A DNA stretch of 64,000 nucleotides, taken from positions 1-64,000 of the forward strand of contig JAVYIG010005298.1 in NCBI GenBank assembly GCA_035222895.1. The letters run 5' to 3'. Every line of letters begins with the position of its first letter. Position 1 is the stretch's first letter. Under the pieces are notes generated by a model. That model saw only the letters and a program-made list of their open reading frames with translations, was not told the DNA's origin and did not search any database. The translations under genes were made by a program, and so were the position numbers. Positions 34,803 through 47,597 of this stretch are shown one piece after another. Origin of the DNA: Strongylocentrotus droebachiensis (Eukaryota; Echinodermata; Echinoidea; Camarodonta; Strongylocentrotidae).

Positions 34803-37800
34803 GACTGTATCACTCCACTTTGTATTAGAATCATCATATCATGCAAGGAAACGCCGGATGGATTAATTAACCAAGAGAAAATATCATGTGATCAACTGTT
34901 TTTACTTTACATTGTATTAGAATCATCATGTCCTGCTAGGGAAATTGAATGGTTTAAATCATGAGAAGGAGAGAATTCACATGATGTTAGAATCATGTTA
35001 TCGTGGAAAAGAAAGTGGGATGATTTAATTCACCAGAAGAAAATTCAATGCGATTGACTGTATTAGTCCACATCATACTACAATCTTTACATCATGCAGA
35101 GTAAAAGTCCATTCCCCTAGAGGAAAGAGGTTGTGACTGATGAAATCAGATTAGAATCCTTGGAACTTGATCTTGGAATTGTCTAATTATAGGTGGAAAA
35201 GCGGTGTTGTTTTGAAACCACTTCCTTGCTCTTAAAACAATCACACAATATCCATATATACTAGCGTATTCTTTATCCTGCAACATGAGGAAAAGGTCTT
35301 AGCTTATACAGGGAGAGTAAAAAGAAAGAGGGTATAGACCGTTACTTCCGTTAGATATGGTTTCATTTTGGTATAGCACACATTTTTCATAGATTCTAGC
35401 GCCAGATATCTGTCACCATTGTCAACGGATCAAAGAGTGAATTAAAGGGAACACTGTCCTGGCTGCTGTATACAGTTGTATTTCTGTGCCGTCACATGGT
35501 ATGTGCATGTTATGTTGATAAAGAAGTAGAATGTGATAGAGGGAAAGCGGGATCGAGTCATTTTGATATACTTCTCGGATCGAGATCGAGTCATTTTGAT
35601 ATACTTCTCGGATTGAGATAAGGCCAGTTTCTATAGTCCATCCTCCATATATATGCTAAAGAAAGTCTCTTTTTGAAATCATGATAAGTTAATTGCATTC
35701 AAAGGTAAATTGTAACTTAAATAAATGACACAAAATGGTGTATTTTTATAGTAAATATTAGCACAAATCCAATTTCAATTGGTGCAATTTAACAACAAAT
35801 CAAATATGGATATTGATATTGGCAAGTCTTTATGCTCGTCTGCATTTTTAAATTTAAATAATCTTTAAATTTAAATTTTAATAAAAATTGTTCAATTTAT
35901 TAAATGTTTTATCGATCATGACTCTTGATGAATTTCAGTAAAGTGGATTTGGTATAATGTGCTTTAGTGTTTATTTATTATATCATGTGTATACACATGG
36001 AAAGTGGGCTTTATGCTTTTGATATGTACAGATGTAAACAGATGTAAACTTGTAAAGTTAAAGGATAAGAAATCTAATTTAATTCAGGTAACAAAGTAAG
36101 CTCTGCTATCTAAATCTCAGACGACATAGAATGTGTATGAAATAACACTACTACACGTAGAAGATGAAATTATAATTTTGTATACACTTGAGAAATTGGG
36201 TTCTAGACAAGGCAGTCATTTATATGATCATAACTACATAACCTCTGATGACAATATCTTGATTGACAAAAAAGCTGTCATTAGTAATGTAATTTTCACC
36301 ATGAAGTTTTGTCATGATTGATGCTGTTGAGTTAACTGTAATTTAAAATGTTTGCTTTCACATCCCTTAGAGAATGGTTATCCTGCTGTAACAAGGTGAC
36401 ATTGGATTGAGATTGAATACCAATTTGATGTAAATGTAGAGAAATATGAAACGTACATGTCTATGTTGAAGTGTGTTTTGACTTATTGTGTAGAAAATGC
36501 TGCATTTTTATTTTTGAACCATCGAGTGCTTTGTTCTTATACCTGTATTGTATGTAGTTGATAGAATTCATACTAATGATTTTAACCATACATATTCAGT
36601 ATTTAGAAGTGATTTTTTAGAAAGTAGAGAGAATTAACTTATGCTTTACCTCTGATAAAATAATCTTACCGGTATTTTCTTCTCGATATTTCATACATTC
36701 TCTTTAAAATAGATCTTGTTTTTTCCCTTAGTAAACATGATCATTTTACTTAAAAGGGGGATGTTTTTCTCTCAATTTTAACAAACAATATGACTACTCT
36801 CATGACCCATGTCGAATTGTGAAGTGGTACTTTGAATTATGCCATATACTTCTATTGCAAAGCACAGCCAACTTGTAATTTGATAAAGAAAATAATTTTT
36901 TTTTTTTGAGCAGTTTTGTAAAATATGTTAAATGTTGTTTGAATTAGGTTTAAAGAGGTTTTTGCTTTATTTCAAGATCATGAATTGTTTATATTATTTA
37001 TATTTTATTTTAGATTATATCAATATTGTATATTCATTTTTATTTTCTAAATCAATATATTTTACCTCATCCAATTCTTTAAGTTTACTGTTACATGTAC
37101 ATGTAGCTTATATTTCATGATTTGTAATAGCAGAAAATACTACCAATACATTTGTACCGGTATGTATTACATGGGTTGATTTTAGAATGTGTATATTAGA
37201 TTTGCTGTGTGACATTATTGTAACTTCTGGTAGAGGTTTTGTTTATTTTCATTTGCAATTATCAGAAATTACACATCTGTCAGGATGGCAGACATCTTTA
37301 AACTTGTAAATGAATGGCAACTGCGTGCAACAAACGCCCTAGGCTTATTCACATCGCTCTGTGTTATAAGACACAGAAATGTGAAGCATATTGAACTTTA
37401 CGACATAAAATATGCCGAGGTTTACTGCTTCAAATATGAAAGAGGCTTTAGCAAAAGTTGAGGGTTGTTCTTAGTTTTTAACACTAATTTCATGTTAACA
37501 TTTTATCCCACCAAGAAGTGGAATCTTTTAATACAGATAGTAGACTTCCCCCAAAATCAAATGAGTTCAACTTTAATCTATTCATCTCACTGGTATATAT
37601 TTATGTAAAAGTAAAGTCCATTTTAGCATCCTTTGTCCATAGAATGTTTCTCTATAAAAATTACTAATAATACACAAGCTGTTTGGTAATCGGACCAATA
37701 TTCGGATCAATAAAGGTTACAAAGAATAAAACATTAACTGTTACCGGTAATCAAATTGTAATTTACTAAGCTCAGGGAAAAAAATTCATAGAGTGTAATA

Positions 37801-38140
37801 TGCGAAGACTGTGAGATTGGTGCATCAACTTCTAAAAATTGTCATGCTCATTTTAATCAGATTAGTGCATTAGGCATCTTCCTGCTATCTATGTGAATTT
37901 GTGATTGTCGCTTGTATTTTGCCTTGTTGTGTACAAACAAATGATTTCAATGGCCGCCTTCACTGCATGTAGTTAGTTTAATAGAGGGTAGATTGTCTTT
38001 TTCTTTATCTGACTTTTATTTATGTTATAATCAAGCAATCTAAACAGACATGGTATCTCAAAATGGAAATAAATTGGTTTGTGTGAGATATGTATTGTAC
38101 TATTAATACAGTGTATTGCATGAGCAGAGTAATGAATAAA
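34803..38140 (+). other. Probable RETREG 3' UTR
   Basis: AT-rich, free of inverted-repeat elements and without recognisable exons. A 37-base tandem duplication (CGAGTCATTTTGATATACTT) occurs at 35545-35620. AATAAA at 38135-38140, followed by a second at about 38157, is a candidate poly(A) signal. The extent is inferred. Confidence 0.4.
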
Positions 38141-38808
38141 GGGTGCATGATGCACAAAATAAATAACAAAATGTTACAAATGTTTTCTTTGTTCAATTTA
38201 AAATTACCTTATTCTCTCAACTCTCGAGAAAGTTTACATACCTGGATACCCCCACTTTGATAGATTTGCATTTTCAAATTGGAGTGCACCAATAATCCAA
38301 GAATAATTTGTGAACAGCTAGAATATTATAACATCAACCTCATAACACTTGCAATCGTATAAAGGGAGTATGAACTATGCAGAAAATAGAGAATATCATA
38401 AAATACCGCACACGGAATGCAAGCTAAACTTGGATAGTGTGCGGGTCTTATTCCATGCGATCGTGTAGCTAGGTTGCATCAAGTTAACTACTCACAAGTT
38501 GCACTTGTGTTAATGGAAAGCCTATTCTAACTTGCAGTATGTCTTTACTCTTTAAAAACATTAATATTGAAACCTCATACAATACTATTTTGAAATTTGA
38601 ATATAGTATACCGGTAGTCACATAGGACCCCTAACATAAAGAACAATAATTTGTTCCGTTTGTTAGTTCCAAAATAATTATGCATTATTTTGGGGGTGAT
38701 TGGTAGTTTGGTATACTTAAAAGCTTTTAGATGTGCTTGTTTTAAACCTTAATATATTGTGAACAGTTTATAAAATGGGTATCCCTGTTTCAACTCAATG
38801 TCACCGTC

Positions 38809-38957
38809 CAGGGCCCCGTTGCACAAAACTTACCCATTGATGGTAACTTTGCCATCAATGGTAACTACTACCATGGAAACCTTGATTTTGATTGGCTGTT
38901 GAGCCCTGTTACCATGGTAGTTGCCATCAATGGTAAGTTTTATTCAATGGGGCCCTG
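38809..38957. mobile_element. Palindromic MITE, ATTGATGGCAAAGTTA family, copy 2
   Basis: Complete copy: CAGGGCCCCGTTGCA at the left mirrors CAATGGGGCCCTG at the right. Inner arms and core (CCTTGATTTTGATTGGCTG) match copy 1 at 16054. Confidence 0.88.
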
Positions 38958-39804
38958 GTCCACCGAGATCTCATTCTCCATTTTCCTACTGCATGTTCTC
39001 ACATTTTCTCTTGCAATCACCCCCTCCATCTCTCACCCCTCACTTTGTTTTCTATATTTCCTTCTGATTTCATGAAGCTCTCTTCTTACTTCATCTTTCC
39101 CTCACATTTCTTCTTTCTCTCACTTTCTATCGTGTTTTTCTCCTTCAGTAGCTGCTAGCAGCAGGAGTAGTAGTAGATTTCCTCTCATATATCTTGTTCT
39201 TATTTTTTTCCTCTCATTTATTCTCTTCTTTTCTCATTACATCTCTCTCAAATCATCCCTCTTAATGTTACTGCTGATGCTTTAATGTATGCAATAGTTA
39301 CACGATTGGTGAAGGGCAGTATTACATTTTACAGCCACAAAAGATTAGCATAAAACAAAAATGACCTAAATGCCAAAAAAGTCAAATCATAAAGTGAGCG
39401 GCAAGCTTACACAAACATACACAAACTACATCAAAGACACTTTCAATTTATGTGGGAATTTGCTGGCTTTATTGTGTCGGCTCACATGCTCAAAATGCGC
39501 ACTGAAAGTTTTGTGATTTGCTCAGAGCAAAGACAGATTCATCAAACTGATCCACGAAAATCGTCTCATTTGCCGATGTCCACAGATCAGTAGGTTGACA
39601 GAGAGTCCTGATGCAAAAGTGATGGCATGATGTGCCAAACAACCCTCTGTTTTTGGAACTTCATGAATTCTCTAGGGAAATCTGACTTTGCTGCATCTCA
39701 GGGGTATCAGATCTGACAGGACATAGTGGGTGGAATCTGGAGACTTGATAACTGGCTGTACAAGAAGTGTCTTGAAAGAGTTTGTGTTTTACAGGAGATC
39801 CATT
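38958..39804. other. Region between RETREG and RPL37A
   Basis: A pyrimidine-rich stretch (38990-39250) is followed by ordinary sequence downstream of RPL37A. On the minus strand AATAAA (complement of 39468-39473) is a possible, rather distant, RPL37A poly(A) signal. Confidence 0.4.
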
Positions 39805-41600
39805 CTAAATGTCCTGCATTTCACGGAGACGACGCACTACGGACCTGACGGTGGCAGCAGCTGTTGTGCTGTAAGGGGGAAAAGAGAAAAGAGAATAATG
39901 AATGTTTAAAGGTCATGAAAGCAGAGGACAAATCACTTGTGGTCATCAGGATAGGTGAAAACAAGCAAGTTACTTGCAAAGATTAACAGAGTAACAAGTA
40001 AGGATAACTAAATATATATTTGGGGAAAGACTCATTAAAAACTGTCTTTGAGCTCACATGGGGGATTTGACACCATTTGGGCATTTTAATACCCGAAGTA
40101 ACCCGATATTAACCTGATCAATAACCTTTCTCCCATTTCTAATGTATAATTGTATTTATGTATTCGGGCATACCCACTACAAGCTATGCTTTTCGGGTTT
40201 CGCGCCTTCTTCCTTGTAATACAAGTTCTTTAATTATATTTATGTTCCTACTTATAAATTGTATTGTTTGGAAGAAATAAATGTTCATTTGAATTGAATT
40301 GAACCAAGAGGAAACTTTACTTATGAATTACTGGTCATACCTACATCACATTTCATCCCACAAACTTCAGAAGAACCGACACGAAAGGAAAACTCATATA
40401 GGGTTGGATTATAGGGTTAGGTCCAGAGTTGAAGTGAGGGATTTAGAGTAGGAAATTGACCGCTGATCAATGGTTATGGGAGCATATCGAGGAGTCAGTG
40501 ACACAAAGAAGTAACTTCATTTGGAGAAAAAGTGGTTTATGTGTCACTGAGCACTTGGACCTTAAGGAGTTAAGTCGTATGTTTCTGAACATTTTGATAT
40601 CAAATACTCATTTTGAAAAAATATGGAGTTATGTCTTTTTTTCACTGAACCCTCAATGTGTCCTAAACCCTTACGAGTACTCACCTGTATACCCAGGCAC
40701 CTCCAGCCACAGTCTTGCGGCAGATCTTGCAGTGCCAGATGCCAACGACCTTACGCTTCATGGCATCCTACAACAAGAAATAAAACAGCTTGATGATTCA
40801 TATAAAACAACAGGGTACTACAATACCTAAATGCACAGGGCACCTAAAATGTGATTTGACTGAATGGTTTATTGCTTTATAGAAGAAGAAAAAATCACAT
40901 TAGAATTCAAAAGACTTGATTGCAGAGAATGATCATACACATAAATAGATTACGTTTTGAAAAGCATTAAAATGATGGGGTATGAAGAAGAAAAATGATG
41001 GCAGAACTAAACATTCACGAATCTTTGAACAAAAATCTGAGTTATCATTTAGTGTTAGCGGGTTGAATGATTATAAGAAAGTCCTTACCAAAAAACAACA
41101 CTTGCCTACTTAAACAAGTAAAGTGTTTCAACCTCCGTTTCTCTTACCAGGAGATTGGAAAGTAACCTGGGGTTTGAGAAAATCACTTTGGACTAGTAGG
41201 GTGTTTTATAGAGAACTGTGGAAAGGAATCCATTAATCTGTCATGTGCATGCTGTATGTCATGACTATGATGATGGCACCCAACTGCAAACTTCCCTTCA
41301 CGATGAGTAATGTTTTCACTGTACAAGAAATTCATCCTATGCTCCCTTTCTAACTTGGTGGAGATGTTTCTCTAAACCCTCTCTTCCAAATATTTGAAAG
41401 TCTTCAAGACACAGATCAAAGAACATCAGTACATTGATGATTTAGCTCCTGAATGAGAGAAGAGAAATTACCTTTCCACAGAAAACACAGGTGCATTTGC
41501 CGTGCTGGGAGATTTCGATCTTCTTCACCATCTTACGGAGGGAAGCACCATAACGGGTTCCATACTTTCCAGTGATTCCTACTTTCCTTGTACGTTTGGC
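39805..41600 (-). CDS. RPL37A: 60S ribosomal protein L37a (eL43); ATG exon not included
   Basis: Minus-strand exons 41472-41600, 40685-40767 and 39805-39868 join in phase. They encode residues 2-92: [20 protein letters not shown] at the start, [14 protein letters not shown], then [20 protein letters not shown], and REMQDI before a TAG stop. The C4 zinc site C39, C42, C57, C60 is intact. As in vertebrate genes, the first of these exons begins with the Ala-2 codon (GCC), so the ATG must end a separate upstream exon. With it the protein is exactly 92 aa, the universal length. The best ATG|GT candidate I see is at 43916-43918. The protein is a structural component of the large subunit in the cytoplasm. 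Confidence 0.96.
40490..40660. mobile_element. MITE-like element, GTCAGTGACACA family, copy 2
   Basis: GTCAGTGACACAAAGAAGTA at the left, TTTTTCACTGAACC at the right, with the shared inner block TTTCTGAACATTTTGATATC. It is shorter than copy 1 (2884). It ends about 25 bases from the donor of RPL37A exon 3 and overlaps nothing coding. Confidence 0.7.
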
Positions 41601-42259
41601 CTGGAAGAAAGATATACATGTATAAAAGAATTGATCAATGACATTGCACAAGTAAACAATTTAAAACTTTTTTTCTGTTACAGTACAATTTTAAGGTTAA
41701 AAAAATAATATATTTTAACACTACACACAGTCACAAAGTTGTGAACTGAAGAGGGCTAAACAAAAAAACTCATTCAATACCGGTAATCGATTGTCACCTG
41801 GTCACCATATCCTTCACAGAATCTAGATGTATGATGTAGATTCATTCAAACATTAAACAAGTTTTAGTCTTAGTCTATACATTCCTCGTGTGGAGTCAAT
41901 GTTGTGGAGTGGAAACCAAGCAATGGCGCATGACATACTGACAAAAGGAAGCTCACCCAGAAAGGGCAGTGATGGTGCATAAGTACACTAGCGCCAATAA
42001 CCCCACTCTCTATATCTGTTATTACAAGATCTACTAGAACTGAATAAAAACTATTTCAAAGATTGACTGCAGTTTAGTGGACTTCCACTGGTTTGACTTT
42101 GTCCTTAAACAAAGACATTATGATAAACACTTTCTCACAGGTTTTACCGCAAACAGCTGCATACCGTACTGACGGTGGAAAGCGGGCGCGCACGTGAAGT
42201 TAGCTACTGTAATCTCAGATCCTCATTGAATGTAACTTTGTAAGTAATTCACATTCTAA

Positions 42260-42701
42260 GCAGTAGCGCTGCTGCCGCGCTGGTCAGAGAACGAGGATCG
42301 TCCTCATAAACGCGAACAAAATGTGTCCTCAAAAATAAGGATTGTCTGCAATTTCACGGGCGTTTTTTTTCATCGGCGCTCTGCGGGTTTCTGGTTACTG
42401 AACCGCCCGAAATGCAAACGATCCTTATTTCTAAGGCCGCATCGATCCGTGTTTAAAAGCTTTTCTGTATTAGTTTAAAGGAGGGATTAGACGACACCGC
42501 AAGGTCACTGGACTGGTGGCTATCTCATCAACTCAGCTCTCAATTGACATAAGAAAAAGAGGATCATTGGGGACCAATGGTCACCGATTAGGGATTGTTT
42601 TCTATACAGAGGGAGCAAGTACTTGAAGTAGCTATGTAGGACAGTGTGGCTTTAATACCAAGACGATCCTTATTCTCGGTCCACACGCCGGCTTTACTGC
42701 A
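42260..42701. mobile_element. TIR element, GGTC(C)GAGAA..AGGATCGTC family, with nested repeat
   Basis: GCAGTAGCGCTGCTG..GGTCAGAGAACGAGGATCGTC at the left mirrors GACGATCCTTATTCTCGGTC..TTTACTGC at the right. Inside is GGCGCTCTGCGGGTTTC, shared with the copy at 49470-49908. A copy of the TTTAAAGCC/GATTAGACC repeat is nested at 42474-42553. It lies upstream of RPL37A, probably in its first intron. Confidence 0.75.
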
Positions 42702-43064
42702 GAGTATGACAATGATCATCATTACGGTCGCTAATTTCATGCAAGCACGCTCGCACCATATCGTCTGTACGGTATGCAATTGTATTGTGCAGCGGTTTGC
42801 CATAAAACCTTACAGAAAGTGTAATCATAATCAAATTGTCTTTCTTTTTAAGAAAAATACTCAAAAACAGATAAGAAAATTGACACGAAACAGATAAGAA
42901 AAATAATGACTTTTAAAATAATTTTTTAAATCATGACCATTATTTGAACAATTGATGGAGATTTAGTTATTTTGGGTATGTTTTAGTAGGGTATTTCCAC
43001 GCCACAGGTACGGTTTAAAGTCTGGATACGATTCGGAACTAGCGCCGCAACCCCGCACGCGTAT

Positions 43065-43463
43065 TTTTTTTCCGTACCGCTAATGCGTCGCAGAGGTTAT
43101 TTCGACGACTTGAATAGAGGCAACATCCGACACACACACTGAATCGCGCCGCGCTGATCAAATTCTAGGATTGAGATTAGGTTTATTTAGTCTAGGTTTT
43201 TAAGGTTAAGGTTGGGGGTAGGGTTTATGAATAGGATTCGGGTTAGGGAGACATTAGCTGAAATTAGCAATCGAAAATAATTTGAACCCCTAAAACGAAG
43301 GATAACCATCGATGATCGGCACTGTTGGCTGATGTGATATGATCTGAAAACATGACAAGATCAGTGCGGCGCGATTCAGTGTACTCGTGTGTCGGATGTT
43401 GCCTCTATTCAAGTCGTCGAAATAACCTCTGCGACGCATTAGCGGTACGGAAAAAAAATACGC
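43065..43463. mobile_element. 400-bp foldback element with 85-90-bp arms
   Basis: Left arm 43065-43159 (TTTTTCCGTACCGCTAATGC, GTCGCAGAGGTTATTTCGAC, GACTTGAATAGAGGCAACAT, GAATCGCGCCGC) is mirrored at 43357-43463 with few differences. The about 200-bp centre is unrelated, with TTAAGGTTAAGGTTGGGGGT-type sequence. No reading frame. Flanks have CCGCACGCG and CGCACCCCGCA. Confidence 0.9.
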
Positions 43464-45050
43464 ACCCCGCACCCCCCCTATTTATACAATCCAGTCCCAC
43501 GTATTACAAGTCGCGTTTGCACACAAACACGGCAAACTTTAATCAACACTTTTTTTTCGTCTTTCATTCACCTCATCAAACCATTCAGACTCATCAATGG
43601 CTAAAATACTCCGAGCAAATTAAGACTATATTGCTTTCATATCATAGGATCTCTGTTATTGTCAAGGACAGGTTAAAAAAGAAAATCTTATGACTTTACT
43701 GCGAGTGTTATTCATCTTACAGTACATACGTAACCGGAGCAGTGTCAAGCCGGTACAGATTATGCCATAAATATCACTTTTAACTTAGATCATGAATTTT
43801 AAAATGTAATACATTTGATAAACAATTCATTTATAACATGTACATTCTGTTGATTCATATCTTCGGGTGCGAAAATCGGAGATTTTTATGGATATTGTTG
43901 GGGTTGCATACTGACCATTTTGAGCAATTTGCGGAGTCTAGCCGAAGAGACTTATCCTCGGTCACACTGCTCTAAATTGAATTTTTGTTTAAATAATTAA
44001 AAAAATCAAAAAGAAATGTTACAACCAATGAATTATATATTTTCATAAATTATTGATTTATTAACATTAACGTTGGGTATTTATTTAGAAAAACATAAAC
44101 GTAAATTGTATTGAAAATTCCATCGTACATACATGATATTTGCAACATAAGATAAATTGGCAACATAAGGAGTTTCAAACGCATCGGCCTTTAAGAAAAT
44201 CGCCTCTTACAAAAACCCGGCCCTATTTCACTCCCACAATATAATTTTGGGTGTAATCCCAGGGAGGTGTTTTAACTCACATACCCTGGTAATCCTAAAT
44301 AATTTAATTTATTAATTAAAAATCAATACACTAGTATTTCTTTAAATAGAAAATAATTATTGCTTCTACTATTTTAAGTGTTCTCTTCTGATATAGGCCT
44401 CGATCCATACAACATCACTTTTAAGGCTATTTTCACTCTAAAGCAAATGGTGGGGCGCGGGCCGCGTAGAGGCTATATCGCACAATCGTAAATATTCATA
44501 ATTGAATGAACAACAACAACCACGATTTGTACCCATTGAACTAAAATGTTTAGATCTGCCTTGCACCCCATTTACATGAAAATCAAATTAATTGTTCAAT
44601 AAAGAGCAATCGAACCCTATGATAATTTCATTCACATGAAGACAAACAAATAAAAGAAAACAGCCGGGATGGCGAAAGTTTGCAGCAAATAGCTGGACAA
44701 TGAAAGTTTGAAATATGGGACCACGAAGTCTATTTATGCGAATCTCAAATTGGCAGTGATCATTCACGGATAACTCTCTCGTCTGTCGTGTACAATAATA
44801 TCATTTGTAAAAATGAAAATATTACTAATTTCCTTTTTTCCTCCTACAAGTGCCTTCTCCATTGCCGCGCACTAGTAGAGCATGGATTGCATATTAGGTC
44901 CTCTAAAGAAAAAAAAACCCTCCTGACTCCTGAGTCATACTTTTTGCACTGAAATTTGAAATTTTAGACATTTTGTGTGTTGACAAATTATGGGAAAGTT
45001 TCCCGCCACTACATTACAGAGACATTGCGGAATTAATCGATTCGAAGACC
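43464..45050. other. RPL37A: Intergenic, possible RPL37A first exon
   Basis: Mostly AT-rich with no coding exon. On the minus strand, the segment 43955 to 43916 reads CTCTTCGGCTAGACTCCGC, then AAATTGCTCAAA, ATG, GTCAGT. That is a pyrimidine-led start, a short leader, a good start context and a weak donor right after the ATG, as expected of the missing RPL37A exon. This is a suggestion only. Confidence 0.25.
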
Positions 45051-45054
45051 CTAT

Positions 45055-45480
45055 ACAATAATAATAATACATTATATTTCTATAGCGCTTATTACAATGT
45101 TTCTAAGCGCTTTACAAAGTTGTACTTAGATAATAATACATTCAATAACTATAATTAATATATACTAATCAACCTACAATTAATTCAAAATACATACATA
45201 AGCACAGATACATCTAGTCAATGCATATAGATACAATAGAATACAATTAATTTTATGGCAAAACATTACAAATTCAAATTAAGGCAATTACATTACATCT
45301 ACCGTGCAAAACACATTAAAGCTACAGACTAACAGGGAGGATTAACAGAGAGAATTAAAAAGGAATGTCTTAAGGGAGGATTTAAAAGAATCCAACGAAG
45401 GAGCTTCCCGAATCTCTAGAGGAAGACAGTCTGTTCCAGAGCCTCGGAGCAGCTACGCTGAAGGCACGGTCTCCATGATT
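45055..45480 (-). pseudogene. Non-LTR retrotransposon 3' end, degenerate
   Basis: On the minus strand LPLEIREAPSLDSFKSSLK, followed by TFLFN, is the C-terminus of a LINE ORF; the preceding WNR is in another frame. A short 3' UTR follows, with TTTGTAAAGCGCTTAGAAAC and AAGCGCTATAGAAATATAAT, ending in ATT repeats near 45057. Frame-shifted and dead. Confidence 0.78.
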
Positions 45481-45574
45481 AAAACTTTCAAAAATTCATA
45501 TCTTTCTCATTTTTGTACAATTTCATTTAAACTTGTCTGATTTGTCTGCTTTAGAGTGGTACGCTACCAACTGG

Positions 45575-45600
45575 TAGTTCAGTTCAGTTCAGTTCAGTTT
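45575..45600. repeat. (TTCAG)n microsatellite
   Basis: Five AGTTC units between 45578 and 45598. Confidence 0.85.
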
Positions 45601-46304
45601 ATTAATTTTTCTCAAGCATAAAAACAATATTATAATATATTACAAAAATGGCAAATATACATAGTACTGTGCAACACCCATTCACAATATACAATGGCCA
45701 TAAGTTTTCTGTGATGTTTGGCACACTTCATAAACTTCATTTTAAAACTACTTTTAAGAGCCACCCCTAAATACATACACCAAAACATTCAGTGAAAATT
45801 GTGTTTTTATATCAGAGCAAAATTTGACGATCAAAATGGTTACCTTGGTCAATTTTGCCAATTTTCTCGGAGAAAGAGCACATTGTAGTCTTCGAAATGA
45901 ATTGGATACACCTCCCTGGATATACGCAGTAGTGTACGTTGTTAAAGGCCATAAATGGCGATATAGCAACATTGGAGCCAACACGGACAGACAGTGATGG
46001 GATCAAGCTTAGTGGTCTCCAATTCCCTGCACCTATACCCTAAGCCTCTATTTCTAGATATAAGTAGATTACTCTATACAAATTCCTTCAAACTGACTTC
46101 CTATATATGTCACTTTTTTATTATTATTAATCCGTTATTTGGGTTTATGAGAACAAATAAAGCAATAACTGTGGAAGAGTAAAGGAGCAATATCCTATGA
46201 TGACTGGCAGTCATTAAATAACATGTTACTGACGTGCACCTTTATGATAAGCCAATGAGAGGACACATATTGGAAAGCTATCAGCCATGAATCATGCACA
46301 TAAA

Positions 46305-46332
46305 TTATGAGAGAGATAATGAGAGGGAAAGA

Positions 46333-46373
<41 letters not shown>

Positions 46374-46615
46374 AAGAGAGACTGAGAGAGAGAGAAGTAG
46401 AAAGGAGGGAAAGAGAGAGAGAGTGAGAGAGCGATGAGATAGAGAGAGAGAGAGAGAGCAATTAAGAGAGAGAGAAATAGAAAGAAGGGAAAGAGAGAGA
46501 GAGTGAGGGAGAGTGAGTCCAGGGTGAGAGCATGAAGGTCCATGGTGAGCAGAGAGATCAGAGAGAGAGAGGGGGGGGGGGGGGGGGGGGGCGGGAGGGG
46601 GGGGGGGGGAGACAA
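46305..46615. repeat. (GA)n tract ending in a long G run
   Basis: GA repeats fill 46310-46570. From 46570 to 46609 there is an almost pure G stretch of 40 bases, interrupted by GCGGGA. It is capable of G-quadruplex formation. Long Ser/Leu frames on the minus strand are artefacts. Confidence 0.9.
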
Positions 46616-46883
46616 ATCGAGAGTCAGCGATATGAAAACGAAACTTACTGCACTCATTTGCGTATGAACTTGTGGTGTTGTTGGTGTTTTGTTCTCTTGT
46701 TGTGTTTTGTTGGTGGTCATTCAATGTCCTTAGTTTGGGAGCAGTTAAAGCTTCATCTTCAGATCCCAGTATGATATATGCCTACGAGAATCACCGAGGC
46801 AAGCGTATTCCAAGGGGCAGCGGAGTTTTGTCGAAAGAGGGGTAGGGTAGGCCCCTTCCCTTTTTCACCATAGGGCACATACA

Positions 46884-47597
46884 TTTTAATTCCTAGCCAG
46901 AGGCAAATTAAAGCGCGCTTTTTATGACATTTGAAACAAAACGTAGGGCATTGACCGTTTGCTCTCCAAATCGATCCATTCTCCAAAAATGCGCCAGTGA
47001 TAGAGGGTAGATCGATCGAGGCCTTCTTCATTCCCGGAAATGAAGAAAGTAACAAAAAATAACAACCTTTATAAGCTTATACATAAGATACAGTTTACAA
47101 AAGCAAGAAAAATCACATCAGCACTTTTTAATTCCTAGCCAGAGGCAAATTAAAGCGCGCTTTTTATGACTTTTGAAACAAAACGTAGGGCATTGACCTT
47201 TTGCTCTCCAAATCGATCCATTCTCCAAAAATCGAGGCCTTCTTCATTCCCGGAAATCAGTAACAAAAAATAACAACCTTTATAAGCTTATACATAATAT
47301 ACAGTTTACAAAAGCAAGAAAAATCACATCAGCACATTTTAATTCCTAGCCAGAGGCAAATTAAAGCGCGCTTTTTATGACTTTTGAAACAAAACGTAGG
47401 GCATTGACCTTTTGCTCTCCAAATCGATCCATTCTCCAAAAATCGAGGCCTTCTTCATTCCCGGAAATGAAGAAAGTAACAAAAAATAACAACCTTTATA
47501 AGCTTATAAATAATATACAGTTTACAAAAGCAAGAAAAATCACATCAGCACATTTTAATTCCTAGCCAGAGGCAAATTAAAGCGTGCTTTTTATGAC
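46884..47597. repeat. Tandem array of about 215-bp units
   Basis: The start TTTAATTCCTAGCCAGAGGC recurs at about 46885, 47127, 47338 and 47554, giving spacings of about 242, 211 and 216. The first unit has 30 extra bases (GCGCCAGTGATAGAGGGTAG). Each holds AAATTAAAGCGCGCTTTTTA, ACAAAACGTAGGGCATTGAC and ATTCCCGGAAAT. The fourth copy is cut after TTTTTATGAC. Unit identity is very high. Confidence 0.93.
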
